Assembly (NCBI GenBank): GCA_002721365.1
Contig: PBKC01000102.1
Span: 1 to 58,609 of the forward strand
Direction of reading: 5' to 3'
Length of the DNA stretch: 58,609 nucleotides
Source of the DNA: Rhodospirillaceae bacterium
GTDB taxonomy: Bacteria > Pseudomonadota > Alphaproteobacteria > GCA-2721365
Both the position numbers and the translations under genes were made by a program. Positions 36,467 to 46,652 of this stretch are shown here, piece by piece; the stretch's first letter is position 1; the number at the start of each line of letters is the position of its first letter. The notes below the pieces were generated by a model. It was not told the DNA's origin, did no database searches, and worked only from the letters and a program-made list of their open reading frames with translations.

Positions 36467-37255
36467 TCAGCCCAGCAGGAAGTCCACGAGCATGCCCGTC
36501 TGGGCGGCGTGCATCGCCACGCCGGTTACGGTAAGGCATCCGCGGTCGCGGGCCGCCTGGACGAGCGCCGTTACGGGCGGGGCCGTAACCGCATCGGCGA
36601 CTGCCGTCCCGGACGTCAGTTTCTCGACGTCGACCGGCAGCGGATCGTCCGGGCGCATGCCGAGAGGCGTCACGTTCACGACGAGGTCGAAGCCGGTCGG
36701 GTCGGTATCGCCTAGCGAAATGGTGGTGCTGCTACGCGCGGAGAGGCCGGCGACCAGACGGTCGCGGCGCCCGGCGTCGACGTCGTGAATCGCCAGCGCG
36801 GCTACCCCCGCTTCGACCAAAGCGAGCGCGACCGCCGACACGGCGCCGCCGGCTCCGACCAGAAGGGCGCGCTTGCCGGCGGCTTCCCACCCCGCGTCCG
36901 CCAGGGCACCTGTCAGGCCGGCCCCGTCGAACATGTCGCCATGCCAGCGGCCGGTCGTCCGGTCGCGTCGGAGGACGTTGATCGATTCGAGGAAGCGGGC
37001 GCCGGGCGATGCGTCGTCGGCGTGGCGGTAGCCGGCGAACTTGTGCGGGACCGTGAACACCAGCCCGTCCAGGTTCCGGAGCCGCTTCACGCCGTCCATG
37101 AATTGGTCGAAATCGTCCGCCGCGACGTGAAGCGGGACCAGCACAGCGTCGACGCCGCGCTCGGCGAACATGCGGGTCAGTACGGCCGGCGACTTCACCT
37201 GCGCGATCGGGTCGCCGACGATTCCGAACAGACGCGTCGCTCCGGTCAACTTCAT
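36467..37255 (-). CDS. Shikimate dehydrogenase-like protein
   Basis: 262 residues with the AroE fold. The catalytic Lys is in VFTVPHKF, Asp in GDMFDGAG, and NADP-binding in VGAGGAVSAVAL. Two positions differ from true AroE: the substrate motif SxSP reads QVKSP (first Ser is Val), and the GxNTD motif reads GDMFD. Substrate may be a relative of shikimate, e.g. quinate or another hydroxylated ring acid. GAGGAA lies just upstream of ATG 37255. Overlaps nothing; 14 bases after the DUF167 gene. Confidence 0.82.
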   Translation of the reverse strand: MKLTGATRLFGIVGDPIAQVKSPAVLTRMFAERGVDAVLVPLHVAADDFDQFMDGVKRLRNLDGLVFTVPHKFAGYRHADDASPGARFLESINVLRRDRTTGRWHGDMFDGAGLTGALADAGWEAAGKRALLVGAGGAVSAVALALVEAGVAALAIHDVDAGRRDRLVAGLSARSSTTISLGDTDPTGFDLVVNVTPLGMRPDDPLPVDVEKLTSGTAVADAVTAPPVTALVQAARDRGCLTVTGVAMHAAQTGMLVDFLLG

Positions 37256-37269
37256 TTCCTCGCCCCCCT

Positions 37270-37608
37270 TCAGGCCGTCGATCCTCCCGCTGTCGCGAGG
37301 ATGGCTTGCATGAGTGAATGAGCGTCGCCCGCGACGTGGATCACCTTGCGCCGGTCCTTCTCCCCGGCGGTGATGGTGATCGAGCGGGCCGGGACACGCC
37401 AGGCCTTGGCGAGCAGCTTGACCAGCGCGGCATTGGCCGCGCCGTCCACCGGCGGTGCGGTTACCCGGACCTTCAACAAGGCCTTGCCGTCTGCGTCTTG
37501 CGTCACGCCCTCGATGCCCGCGCGGGACGCTTTGGGCATCAGGCGGACCGCGACGGTGACGCCGTCCGTGACGGCGGAGAAGGGCGACTCTTCCGGTTCC
37601 GTAGTCAT
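37270..37608 (-). CDS. DUF167 (YggU) family protein
   Basis: 112 residues. Core motif VAVRLMPKASRAGIEGV, LKVRVTAPPVDGAANAALVKLLA and ITITAGEKDRRKVIHVAG match DUF167. This small alpha/beta protein is widespread and of unknown role, often near YggT or dehydrogenases. It is upstream of and probably cotranscribed with the AroE-like gene. Divergent from the next plus-strand gene. Confidence 0.9.
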   Translation of the reverse strand: MTTEPEESPFSAVTDGVTVAVRLMPKASRAGIEGVTQDADGKALLKVRVTAPPVDGAANAALVKLLAKAWRVPARSITITAGEKDRRKVIHVAGDAHSLMQAILATAGGSTA

Positions 37609-37648
37609 GCGCCAATCCTATACAGTCGCGCCAAAATTCGGAGCAGCG

Positions 37649-38461
37649 ATGTCGGAGCCTGCAGCCGTTTCCCGCCACTATGCCGAACCCGGATTCGACC
37701 TGCAGCGCGTGTTCGATGCCGCGGTGGTCATGCCGTCGCTTCTCCGGCCGACGATCGGGGCCGCCCTCAGGTCGGTCTATGCCCAGGCGTTCTCGGGAAC
37801 GATCCAGATTCTGATCGGGATCGACGATCCCGCCGCCGACCGCACGGTTCTTCAGCCGGCCCTCGCCGAACGGCCGCCCCACTGCGTCGTCACGGTGGTC
37901 GATCTGGGCTACTCCACCTCGGAACGGCGCGGCGGCGTGCACAAGGATTACTCCGGCGGGGCTTTGCGGACGATCCTGAGCTACATGGCGAACAGCCGCT
38001 ATCTCGCCTATCTGGACGATGACAACTGGTGGCACCGCGAGCATCTGGCGAGTTTGCGGGCAGCGATCCGTGGCGCCGACTGGGCGTGGTCGCTGCGCTG
38101 GTTCGCCGATGCCGAAACCGGGCAGCCGCTCTGCATCGACGAATGGGAATCGGTGGGGCCTGCCGCCGGGGTGTTCGCCAAGCGGTTCGGCGGCTGGGTC
38201 GATCCCAACTGTCTGATGATCAACAAGGGCGCCTGCGAGGCCGTGCTTGCCGCGTGGTCCCTGCCGTTGACCGTCGATCAGATGACCGGTGACCGTCAGG
38301 TCTTTCGCGCTCTGGTCAACCGCTTCCGACCGGCCGCGACGGGGCGCGCGACTACCTATTATCGCATGGGCTTTCACGACCCGAACCACGAGAAGCGAAT
38401 GACGGCGATCCGAGCACGGCTCGCCCAGAATCAACCTGAGTGCGCGAAAGACGGACAATGA
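37649..38461 (+). CDS. Family 2-like glycosyltransferase
   Basis: 270 residues. VVMPSLLRPTIGAALRSVYAQ and LIGIDDPAAD resemble the GT-A nucleotide-binding core; the DxD-like metal motif is YLAYLDDDNWWHREHL (about 115-130). No membrane helices. It lacks polysaccharide partners; its stop overlaps the next ATG (ATGA), tying it to the hydrolase-OsmC protein. Acceptor unknown. Confidence 0.75.
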   Translation: MSEPAAVSRHYAEPGFDLQRVFDAAVVMPSLLRPTIGAALRSVYAQAFSGTIQILIGIDDPAADRTVLQPALAERPPHCVVTVVDLGYSTSERRGGVHKDYSGGALRTILSYMANSRYLAYLDDDNWWHREHLASLRAAIRGADWAWSLRWFADAETGQPLCIDEWESVGPAAGVFAKRFGGWVDPNCLMINKGACEAVLAAWSLPLTVDQMTGDRQVFRALVNRFRPAATGRATTYYRMGFHDPNHEKRMTAIRARLAQNQPECAKDGQ

Positions 38462-39687
38462 CGATCAAGACCGAAAGGCTGGAGTTCCGCGGCGCGACCG
38501 GCGCCACCCTCGCTGCACGTCTGGACCGGCCGATGGTGCCGCCCCGGGCCTATGCGCTGTTCGCCCACTGCTTCACCTGTTCGAAGGACCTGTTCGCGGT
38601 ATCGCGGATCGCCGAGGGTCTCGCCGCTGAGGGCATCGCCGTGCTGCGCTTCGACTTCACCGGCCTCGGCAGCAGCGAGGGCGAGTTCGCGAACACCGAT
38701 TTCTCCTCGAATGTCGGCGACCTGATCGCCGCTGCGGACTTCCTGCGGTCCGAATACGCGGCACCCGAGATCCTGGTGGGCCACAGCTTCGGCGGCACGG
38801 CTGTGCTTGCGGCGGCTCAGGCGATCCCCGAGGCCAAGGCGGTGGCCACCATCGGCGCGCCGTTCGATCCCGGCCATGTCCGTCACCTGCTGAAAGACTC
38901 GATCGCCGAGATCGAGCGGACGGGCCGTGCCGAGGTCGAGCTCGCCGGACGCAGCTTCCGGATCGAGAAAGGCTTCCTCGACGATATCGCCGAGCAACGA
39001 ATGGGCGAGCGGCTGGCGAAGCTCGGCAAGGCGTTGCTGGTCTTCCACGCACCGCTGGACGATCAGGTCGGGATCGAGAACGCGACCGAGATATTCTCCC
39101 ATGCTCGCCACCCCAAGAGCTTCGTCTCGCTCGATGGGGCAGACCATCTGCTCACCGACCGCGCGGACGCGGTCTATGTGGCGGGCGTCCTCGCGGCGTG
39201 GTCGGCGCGCTACGTGCCTCTGCGGCAGTCCGACTGGCCCGAGCCGAAGGCCGCTCCCGACGAGGTGGTCGTCGCGGAGACCAGGGAAGGGACGTTCCCG
39301 CAGGTGATCGCCGCCGGACCGCACCGGCTGCGGGCTGACGAACCGGAGTCTTACGGCGGCTTCGACAGCGGACCGACGCCCTATGGGCTACTGCTCGCCG
39401 GGCTCGGCGCCTGCACCTCGATGACGATGCGTCTCTATGCCAACCGCAAGGAATGGCCGGTCGAGCGGTTCTCGGTTCGCCTGCGTCACGAGAACATCCA
39501 CGCCGAAGATTGCGAGGACTGTGAAAGCCGGGAGGGCATGGTGGCGCTGATCGAGCGCGAGATCACGATCGAGGGCGATCTCGACGACGAGCAGCGGGCA
39601 TCGCTGATGCGGATCGCCGACCGCTGCCCGGTGCACCGCACGCTTACCCATGAAATCAGGATCAGGACCCACCTTGCGGAGAAATAG
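38458..39687 (+). CDS. Bifunctional alpha/beta hydrolase - OsmC fusion
   Basis: 409 residues. Residues 1-255 are an alpha/beta hydrolase (nucleophile GHSFGGTAV; acid in HAPLDDQVG; His in LDGADHLLTD). Residues 275-409 are an OsmC/Ohr thiol peroxidase domain with the cysteines in LGACTSMTMRLYA and IADRCPVHRTL. Such fusions are a known family, thought to reduce organic or fatty-acyl hydroperoxides, perhaps after hydrolysis of an ester. The start ATG overlaps the glycosyltransferase stop. Confidence 0.9.
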   Translation: MTIKTERLEFRGATGATLAARLDRPMVPPRAYALFAHCFTCSKDLFAVSRIAEGLAAEGIAVLRFDFTGLGSSEGEFANTDFSSNVGDLIAAADFLRSEYAAPEILVGHSFGGTAVLAAAQAIPEAKAVATIGAPFDPGHVRHLLKDSIAEIERTGRAEVELAGRSFRIEKGFLDDIAEQRMGERLAKLGKALLVFHAPLDDQVGIENATEIFSHARHPKSFVSLDGADHLLTDRADAVYVAGVLAAWSARYVPLRQSDWPEPKAAPDEVVVAETREGTFPQVIAAGPHRLRADEPESYGGFDSGPTPYGLLLAGLGACTSMTMRLYANRKEWPVERFSVRLRHENIHAEDCEDCESREGMVALIEREITIEGDLDDEQRASLMRIADRCPVHRTLTHEIRIRTHLAEK

Positions 39688-39779
39688 CCCTAGCCGATGG
39701 ACTGCCTCCGTTAAATCGGCCATCATCGCTCCGCAAAGACCGGCGGAGACCGGCGAATGAGAAGGGATTGGGGAGGTTG

Positions 39780-40615
39780 ATGCCGGCCGCGACGGTAAGC
39801 GAACGCGAAGAGTCGCAGGCAATGGCGACGCCGGAACGGACCCGGACGGCAGCGCCACTTCTGAAGGTCGAGGGCATTACGGTGCGCTTCGGCGGCATCG
39901 TCGCTCTGGACGGTGTTTCCTTCGATGTCGAGAGCGGTCTCGTCGCCGGACTGATCGGCCCCAACGGCGCCGGCAAGACGACTCTCTTCAACTGCCTGAG
40001 CCGCCTCTACAAAGCCAATGAAGGCGACATCCTGATCGACGGGCGCTCGATCGTGGGGTCGACGCCCCACGCGATGCCGGGCTTCGGCATCGGCCGTACC
40101 TTCCAGAACCTCGCCTTGTTCCAGACCATGACGGTGCTGGAGAACGTGATGGTCGGCTGCCATAGCCGCACCCGGGCCGACTTCCTGGGCAGCGCCCTGC
40201 GCCTGCCATGGATCCGCAGCGAAGAATCGCGCGCCCGCGAGGATGCGATCGAGATGATCAGCTTCCTCGGCCTGGACGACGTCGCTCATGTGACGGTGGC
40301 GAGCCTGCCCTTCGGGACCCGTAAGAAGGTCGAGCTGGCCCGCGCCCTAGCCGGGAAGCCGCGTCTCTTGCTTCTCGACGAGCCGGCGGGCGGCATGAAC
40401 CACGATGCGGTCGAGGAACTGATCGCGCTGATCCACGACATCCGCGAGCGGCTGGGCATCACCGTCCTGGTGCTCGAACATCACATGAACCTGGTGATGC
40501 GGGTGTCGGACAAAGTCATCGCTCTCGATTTCGGCCGCAAAATCGCCGATGGCACCCCTGACGAGGTCCGCAGCGATCCGGAGGTGATCCGCGCCTATCT
40601 GGGGAAGGACGCCTG

Positions 40616-40616
<1 letters not shown>
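39780..40616 (+). CDS. livG: Branched-chain amino-acid ABC transporter, ATPase LivG
   Basis: 278 residues. Walker A GPNGAGKTTL, a LivG-type signature loop (LPFGTRKKVELARALA), Walker B LLLLDEPAGGMNHD and the H-loop VLEHHMNLVM are present. ATG 39780 is used; TTG 39768 and an internal ATG at 39822 are alternatives. GGGGAGG lies close to the start. First gene of the livGFHMK operon. Confidence 0.94.
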
Positions 40617-41329
<713 letters not shown>

Positions 41330-41348
41330 GGGAGGCGCCGGGAGCACG

Positions 41349-42224
41349 ATGGAACTCGTTCTGCAACAGGTTCTCTCCGGCCTTGCCACCGGGGGCATTT
41401 ATGCCAGCGTCGCCCTGGCGGTGGTGATGATCTACCAGGCGATCGAGCACTTCAATTTCGCCCAGGGCGAGATGGCGATGTTCAGCACCTACGTCGCCTG
41501 GTCGCTGATCCAGATCGGCATGCCGTATTGGGTGGCCTTCGGGCTCACGCTGGTGATCTCCTTCATCGGCGGCGTGCTGATCGAGCGGATCGTCCTGAGG
41601 CCGCTGCACCGGGCGCCGATCCTGTCGCAGATCATCGCCTTCATCGCGCTGTTCGTGATCTTCAACAGCGTCGCCGGCTGGATCTTCACCTACACGATCA
41701 AGCCCTTCCCCAGCCCGTTCCCGGAGGAGCCGATCTTCGGCACCTTCATCAGCACCCATCAGGTCGGCGTGATCGGGGTGACGCTGGTGATGCTGGGGAT
41801 CCTGTTCGTCTTCTTCAATTTCAGCCGCATCGGCCTCGCCATGCGGGCAGCGGCGCAGAATCCGGAATCGAGCCGGCTGGTGGGCATTCCGGTCGGCTGG
41901 ATGACGGCGCTGGGCTGGGGGCTCGCCTCCGCCATCGGTGCCGTCGCCGGGATGATGGTGGCGCCGATCGTGTTCCTGGAACCCAACATGATGGTCGGCA
42001 TCCTGCTCTACGGCTTTGCCGGCGCCCTGCTGGGCGGGGTGACCAGCCCGACCGGGGCGGTGGTCGGCGGCTTCCTGGTCGGTGTGATCGAGAATCTGGT
42101 CGGCACCTTCGTTCCCTTCATCGGCACCGAGCTCAAGCTGACGGTGGCGCTGGTGATCATCGTCGGCGTGCTGACCATCAAGCCGAGCGGCCTGTTCGGC
42201 CGGCCGGTCGTGACGCGGGTGTAG
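41349..42224 (+). CDS. livH: Branched-chain amino-acid ABC transporter, permease LivH
   Basis: 291 residues, about eight membrane helices. GLATGGIYASVALAVVMIYQ is the family N-terminus; the cytoplasmic coupling loop (GLAMRAAAQNPESSRLVGIP) follows. Forms the membrane channel with LivM. 19 bases after livF. Confidence 0.94.
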   Translation: MELVLQQVLSGLATGGIYASVALAVVMIYQAIEHFNFAQGEMAMFSTYVAWSLIQIGMPYWVAFGLTLVISFIGGVLIERIVLRPLHRAPILSQIIAFIALFVIFNSVAGWIFTYTIKPFPSPFPEEPIFGTFISTHQVGVIGVTLVMLGILFVFFNFSRIGLAMRAAAQNPESSRLVGIPVGWMTALGWGLASAIGAVAGMMVAPIVFLEPNMMVGILLYGFAGALLGGVTSPTGAVVGGFLVGVIENLVGTFVPFIGTELKLTVALVIIVGVLTIKPSGLFGRPVVTRV

Positions 42225-42227
42225 GCG

Positions 42228-43232
42228 ATGGCGGCAATCGAATCAGGAGCGGGCGCCGTGATTCGCATCGCCGGCCTCACCCGTCGTCAATGGGCGGCGC
42301 TGGCGCTGGTCCTGGGCCTTGCGGTCGCGTTCCTGCTGCCGATGGTCGTGACGGACTATCGGTCGTTCCAGTTCACGCTGGTGATCATCTACGCGATCGC
42401 GCTGATGGGGCTCAATCTGCTGACCGGCTATAACGGCCAGATCTCCATCGGCCACGGGGCGTTCTATGCGATCGGCGCCTATACCGCGGCGATCATGATG
42501 GACCGGTGGGAGATCGCCTACTACTGGACCCTGCCGGCGGCGGGCGTGGTGTGCCTGGTTTCCGGCTTCCTGTTCGGTCTGCCCGCGCTCCGGCTGGAGG
42601 GGCTTTACCTCGCTCTGGCGACGTTCGCCCTCGCCGTCGCCACGCCGCAGATCCTCAAATATTTCGACAGCTGGACCGGCGGTGTTCAGGGGATCGTGCT
42701 GTTCAAGCCCGACCCGCCCTTCGGACTGCCGCTCAGTCAGGACCAATGGCTCTACTATTTCTCGCTGGCGATAGCCCTGGTCATGTTCTGGGCGGCATGG
42801 AACCTGATCCACAGCCGTATCGGCCGCGCCATCGTCGCCATCCGCGACCATCCGATCGCCGCGCAGACGATGGGCATCAATGCGCCGCTCTATAAGTCCA
42901 TGACCTTCGGCGTCAGCGCCCTCTACACCGGCGTCGCCGGGGCGCTGGGGGCGATCGTGGTGCAGTTCGTAGCGCCGGACAGCTTCTCGGTGTTCCTGTC
43001 GATCAGTTTCCTGGTCGGTGCGGTGGTCGGCGGCCTCGCCTCGTTCACCGGCGCGATCTATGGCGGGCTGTTCGTCGTCTTCATCCCCAATATCTCGGAG
43101 GAGATCTCCCAGGCCGCGCCTTGGGCGATCTACGGCGCCTTCCTGCTGGTGTTCATGTACGTGATGCCGTCCGGCATCGCAGGATTCCTCAGGCGAATCG
43201 GTGCGTGGATTGCACGGCGTAATGCTTCATGA
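42228..43232 (+). CDS. livM: Branched-chain amino-acid ABC transporter, permease LivM
   Basis: 334 residues, about nine helices. GLNLLTGYNGQISIGHGAFY and the coupling loop SRIGRAIVAIRDHPIAAQTM are typical of LivM. Three bases after livH. A 61-base gap separates it from livK. Confidence 0.94.
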   Translation: MAAIESGAGAVIRIAGLTRRQWAALALVLGLAVAFLLPMVVTDYRSFQFTLVIIYAIALMGLNLLTGYNGQISIGHGAFYAIGAYTAAIMMDRWEIAYYWTLPAAGVVCLVSGFLFGLPALRLEGLYLALATFALAVATPQILKYFDSWTGGVQGIVLFKPDPPFGLPLSQDQWLYYFSLAIALVMFWAAWNLIHSRIGRAIVAIRDHPIAAQTMGINAPLYKSMTFGVSALYTGVAGALGAIVVQFVAPDSFSVFLSISFLVGAVVGGLASFTGAIYGGLFVVFIPNISEEISQAAPWAIYGAFLLVFMYVMPSGIAGFLRRIGAWIARRNAS

Positions 43233-43293
43233 TGAGGTCTGAGAGTGAGCGGGCCGGCGACAAGGCCCGCGCTTGAAGGAGAGGAGACCAAGG

Positions 43294-44508
43294 ATGATGC
43301 GCATGATCGGCCGCCACAGTGCGGCGATTTTCGTTGCGGCGGCTCTCTCGGCCGGCTCCGCGGCGGCGGCGAATTACGGTCCCGGCGTCACCGACACCGA
43401 GATCAAGCTGGGTAGCACCAACCCGTTCAGCGGTCCGGCGTCGGCCTATGGCACGATCGCCAAGGCGGCGTCGGCCTATTTCGACAAGGTCAATGCCGAG
43501 CAGGGCGGCGTGAATGGCCGCAAGATCGATTTCATCATGCGCGACGACGGCTACAGCCCGCCGAAGACGGTGGAACAGGCGCGGAAGCTCGTCGAGCAGG
43601 ATCAGGTGCTGGCGATGTTCCAGAACCTCGGCACGCCGACCAACACCGCGATCGTCAAATACCTGAACGCGAAGAAGGTCCCGCACCTGTTCGTGGCCAC
43701 CGGCGCGTCGAAATGGGACCAGCCCGACAAGTATCCCTGGACCACCGGCTGGCAGCCGAGCTACCAGACTGAGGCCAAGGTCTACGCCAAGTACATCCTG
43801 GAGAATCTCCCCAACGCCAAGATCGGGATCCTCTACCAGAACGATGACTACGGTAAGGACTACCTGGAGGGCTTCCACGAAGGGCTGGGCGACAAGGCCA
43901 AGGACCTGATCGTCGCCGAGGTGTCCTACGAGGTCACCGACCCGACGGTGGATTCCCAGATCATCTCGCTGAAGGACAGCGGGGCCGACGTCTTCTTCAA
44001 CGTGACGACGCCCAAGTTCGCCGCGCAGGCGATCCGCAAGGCCTACGATATCGGCTGGCATCCGACGCAGTTTCTGAACAACGTCTCGACGTCGAAGGCG
44101 GCGGTCATCGATCCGGCCGGCGTGGAGAAGGCCAAGGGCATCATCTCCTCCTACTACTTGAAGGACCCGACCGATCCCCAGTGGAACGACGATCCGGCGG
44201 TCCAGGCCTATCGGGAGTTCATGGCCCAGTACTATCCGGATGGTGATCCGGCCGACCTGTTCAATATCTACGGGTATGCGGTCGCCCAGCTGATGGTCGA
44301 AGTGATCCGGAAGTGCGGTGACGACCTCACCCGCGAAAACCTGATGAAGCAGGCGCTGAGCGTGGACCACTTTGAAATCGCCACCCTGCTGCCGGGCATT
44401 TCGGTGACCACCGGACCGGACGACCATGCGGCGCTCGAACAGCTTCAGCTTCAGCAGTTCGACGGCAAGGAGTGGGTGCTGTTCGGGGATATCGTCGGCA
44501 CCGAATAG
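43294..44508 (+). CDS. Branched-chain amino-acid ABC transporter, substrate-binding LivK-type
   Basis: 404 residues with signal peptide (RMIGRHSAAIFVAAALSAG; cleavage near AAA/ANY). Mature part is a type I periplasmic binding fold: IKLGSTNPFSGPASAYG and YQNDDYGKDYLEGFHEGL are typical. Longer than E. coli LivK; related proteins bind amino acids, amides or aromatic acids, so substrate is uncertain. ATG 43294 has GGAGAGGAG upstream; TTG 43273 is unlikely. Last gene of the transporter operon. Confidence 0.9.
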   Translation: MMRMIGRHSAAIFVAAALSAGSAAAANYGPGVTDTEIKLGSTNPFSGPASAYGTIAKAASAYFDKVNAEQGGVNGRKIDFIMRDDGYSPPKTVEQARKLVEQDQVLAMFQNLGTPTNTAIVKYLNAKKVPHLFVATGASKWDQPDKYPWTTGWQPSYQTEAKVYAKYILENLPNAKIGILYQNDDYGKDYLEGFHEGLGDKAKDLIVAEVSYEVTDPTVDSQIISLKDSGADVFFNVTTPKFAAQAIRKAYDIGWHPTQFLNNVSTSKAAVIDPAGVEKAKGIISSYYLKDPTDPQWNDDPAVQAYREFMAQYYPDGDPADLFNIYGYAVAQLMVEVIRKCGDDLTRENLMKQALSVDHFEIATLLPGISVTTGPDDHAALEQLQLQQFDGKEWVLFGDIVGTE

Positions 44509-44535
44509 GCCGCTCCCCAAGCGACGGAGGAAAGC

Positions 44536-45228
44536 GTGATCGATCTCTACACCTGGCCGACGCCCAACGGGCACAAGGTCCATATCATGCTCGAGGAAAC
44601 CGGCCTCGAGTACACGATCCACCCGATCGACATCTGGGCCGGCGCCCAGTTCGATCCCGCTTTCCTCAAAATCAGCCCCAACAACAAGATGCCGGCGATC
44701 GTCGACCAGGACGGACCGGACGGCGCCCCGATCTCGATCTTCGAATCGGGCGCCATCCTGCTGTATCTGGGCGAGAAGACAGGTCAGTACCTGCCGAAGG
44801 ACGTGCGCGGCCGCTACGAGGTCATCCAGTGGCTGATGTTCCAGATGGGCGGCGTCGGGCCGATGCTGGGACAGGCGCATCATTTCCGGCAGTACGCGCC
44901 GGGGAAGATCGAATACGCGATCGACCGCTACACGAACGAGGCCAGCCGCCTCTACCGGGTGATCGACCGGCGTCTCGCCGACCACGAATATCTCGCCGGG
45001 CAGTATTCGATCGCCGACATGGCGACCTTCCCCTGGCTGCGCTCCTACGAGCGGCAGGGGCAGAACCTCGACGACTACCCGAACCTGAAGCGTTGGTTCC
45101 TGGCGATCTCAGACCGCCCGGCGGTACAGCGCGGCGTTCAGGTCCTCGCCGACCGCACCCGAAAGGGGCCGATGGACGACAAGGCCCGCGACGCCATGTT
45201 CGGGGCGATGCAGTACCAGAAACGGTAG
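44536..45228 (+). CDS. Glutathione S-transferase, YfcG/Ure2p-like
   Basis: 230 residues from GTG 44536 (GGAGGAAA upstream). Thioredoxin-like domain starts [18 protein letters not shown], with Asn after the Pro of the TPNG loop as in disulfide reductase-type YfcG; the [15 protein letters not shown] loop binds the gamma-glutamyl part. C-terminal helical domain [16 protein letters not shown]. Follows livK by 27 bases and may be on the same transcript. Confidence 0.9.
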   Translation: MIDLYTWPTPNGHKVHIMLEETGLEYTIHPIDIWAGAQFDPAFLKISPNNKMPAIVDQDGPDGAPISIFESGAILLYLGEKTGQYLPKDVRGRYEVIQWLMFQMGGVGPMLGQAHHFRQYAPGKIEYAIDRYTNEASRLYRVIDRRLADHEYLAGQYSIADMATFPWLRSYERQGQNLDDYPNLKRWFLAISDRPAVQRGVQVLADRTRKGPMDDKARDAMFGAMQYQKR

Positions 45229-45241
45229 AGCGCAAGCGGCT

Positions 45242-45317
45242 CCGTCATTGCGAGCCGGAGGCGAAGCAATCCAGACCGGCGGCTCTGGATTGCCGTGTCG
45301 CTGCGCGCCTCGCAATG
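45242..45317. repeat. Family B palindromic unit
   Basis: CCGTCATTGCGAGCCGGAGG at one end, CGCCTCGCAATGA at the other; inner AGCAATCCAG and CTGGATTGC arms as in 26774-26856. First of three units in the 407-base gap 45229-45635, which contains no gene. Confidence 0.7.
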
Positions 45318-45333
45318 ATGCCCCAGCCCCCTT

Positions 45334-45434
45334 TCGTCGTCCCGCGCTGGCGGGAGCCCATGCGGCGAATGGCGAAGCACTGCGGGCAAGGCCGCGGCGC
45401 GCTGCCTGGATGCCCGCCTGCGCGGGCCTGACGG
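45334..45434. repeat. Family C palindromic unit
   Basis: Begins TCGTCGTCCCGCGCTGGCGG and ends ATGCCCGCCTGCGCGGGCC before GACGG. Same family as 26901-26999 and 32521-32613, opposite orientation. Confidence 0.7.
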
Positions 45435-45480
45435 GTTGTGGGGGAACGGCGCCAGACACCATCCGCTCGCTTATTACTCT

Positions 45481-45530
45481 TCGTCGTTCCCGCGAAGCCT
45501 GCGCCCGCGAAGGCGGGTGGCGGGAACCCA
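45481..45530. repeat. Partial family C palindromic unit
   Basis: TCGTCGTTCCCGCGAAGCC followed by GCGCCCGCGAAGGCGGG and CGGGAACCCA. Lacks the far half seen in complete units; probably degenerate or a solo unit. Confidence 0.55.
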
Positions 45531-45537
45531 GGACCTA

Positions 45538-45570
45538 GGCGAGGGACCGTCCCGGGCGAGGGACCGTCCC
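45538..45570. repeat. Two tandem 16-bp copies with inverted-repeat core
   Basis: GGCGAGGGACCGTCCC occurs at 45538-45553 and again at 45555-45570. Each copy holds GGGAC-C-GTCCC; the second is followed by ATTTTT. It lies 65 bases beyond the stop of the minus-strand dehydrogenase; role unknown, possibly a weak terminator or recent slippage duplication. Confidence 0.6.
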
Positions 45571-45635
45571 ATTTTTCGCGCGTCCTCTGGATGCCACCTC
45601 CTCAGGCATGACGGAGTGAAGCCGGCGTTCTCCCC

Positions 45636-46652
45636 TCACTCGTAGCTCAGGCACACCTTGCCGAAATGCTGGCCGCTGGCGAGATAGTCGAGCGCGGCGC
45701 GGATTTCGGTGAACGGGAACACGCGGTCGACCACCGGCTCGATCCGGTTGATCTCGATCGCCCGGTTCATCGCTTCGAAAGCTTCGCGCGAGCCCACGGT
45801 GATCGCCTGGAGACGGAGGTTCTGGGTAACGACGGGGCCTAGGGGCAGCTCGACCGTATTGCCGGAGACGACGCCGATCAGAGCGATCTGACCGCCGACC
45901 CGGACCGCGCGGAGCGCCTGGGGCAGGGTGGCGGCCCCGCCCACATCGACGATCAGGTCGGCGCCGCGTCCTCCCGTCATGGCCTTGGCGAGCTTTCCCC
46001 AGTCCGGCGTCGTCCGATAGTTGATGACGTGATCGGCACCCAGCGCCCGCAGCCGTTCGAGCTTTTCGTCGCTGCTCGACGTCGCCACCACCTCCGCACC
46101 CAGGCATTTGGCGAACTGAAGCGCGAAGACCGAGACGCCGCCGCTGCCCTGGACGACCACCGTATCGCCGGCCGTGACGGCGCCTTGCGTCACCACTGCG
46201 CTCCATGCGGTGATCGCCGCACAGGGGAGGGTTGCCGCCTGGAGTTCGGAGAGGTGGGGCGGAGCGGGCACGACGCCTTCCGCATCGACGACCATGTATT
46301 CGGCGAGCGCCCCGTCGAGCGGACCGCCCAGCGCGGTCGACAGCTTCTCCGGCGTCGGCGGGCCGCTGATCCATTTCTGGCAGAAGATCGGACAGACGCG
46401 GTCGCCCACACCGACCCGTGTCACACCTTCGCCATGACCGACCACCTCGGCCACACAGTCGGAGACCGGGACGAGCGGGAGCTCGCCCGCGAACCGCCCG
46501 TAACCGCCCTTGCACATGACGATGTCGCGGAAGTTGATGGCGGCGGCACGTACCTTCAGCAGCACCTGCCCGGGACCGGGCTCCGGCCTTGGCCGTTCGG
46601 TAAGGACGAGGTTGTCGAGGCTCCATGCCTCGCGAAGCTCGACCACCTTCAT
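45636..46652 (-). CDS. NAD(P)-dependent alcohol dehydrogenase (MDR)
   Basis: 338 residues. AAAINFRDIVMCKGGYGRF, SDCVAEVVGHGEGVTRVGVG and nucleotide-binding VVVQGSGGVSVFALQFAK are typical of the zinc-poor alcohol dehydrogenase/quinone reductase branch of MDR. It lies 0.7 kb from the mtnA-aldolase pair, on the same strand but separated by a plus-strand gene. Reduction of the aldehyde made by that pair is a possible role, by inference only. Confidence 0.86.
   Translation of the reverse strand: MKVVELREAWSLDNLVLTERPRPEPGPGQVLLKVRAAAINFRDIVMCKGGYGRFAGELPLVPVSDCVAEVVGHGEGVTRVGVGDRVCPIFCQKWISGPPTPEKLSTALGGPLDGALAEYMVVDAEGVVPAPPHLSELQAATLPCAAITAWSAVVTQGAVTAGDTVVVQGSGGVSVFALQFAKCLGAEVVATSSSDEKLERLRALGADHVINYRTTPDWGKLAKAMTGGRGADLIVDVGGAATLPQALRAVRVGGQIALIGVVSGNTVELPLGPVVTQNLRLQAITVGSREAFEAMNRAIEINRIEPVVDRVFPFTEIRAALDYLASGQHFGKVCLSYE

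Noticed and set aside
45242..45570. CRISPR array
   Set aside because: The repeated units are palindromic, of unequal length and spacing, and differ in sequence between families; no cas gene is present.
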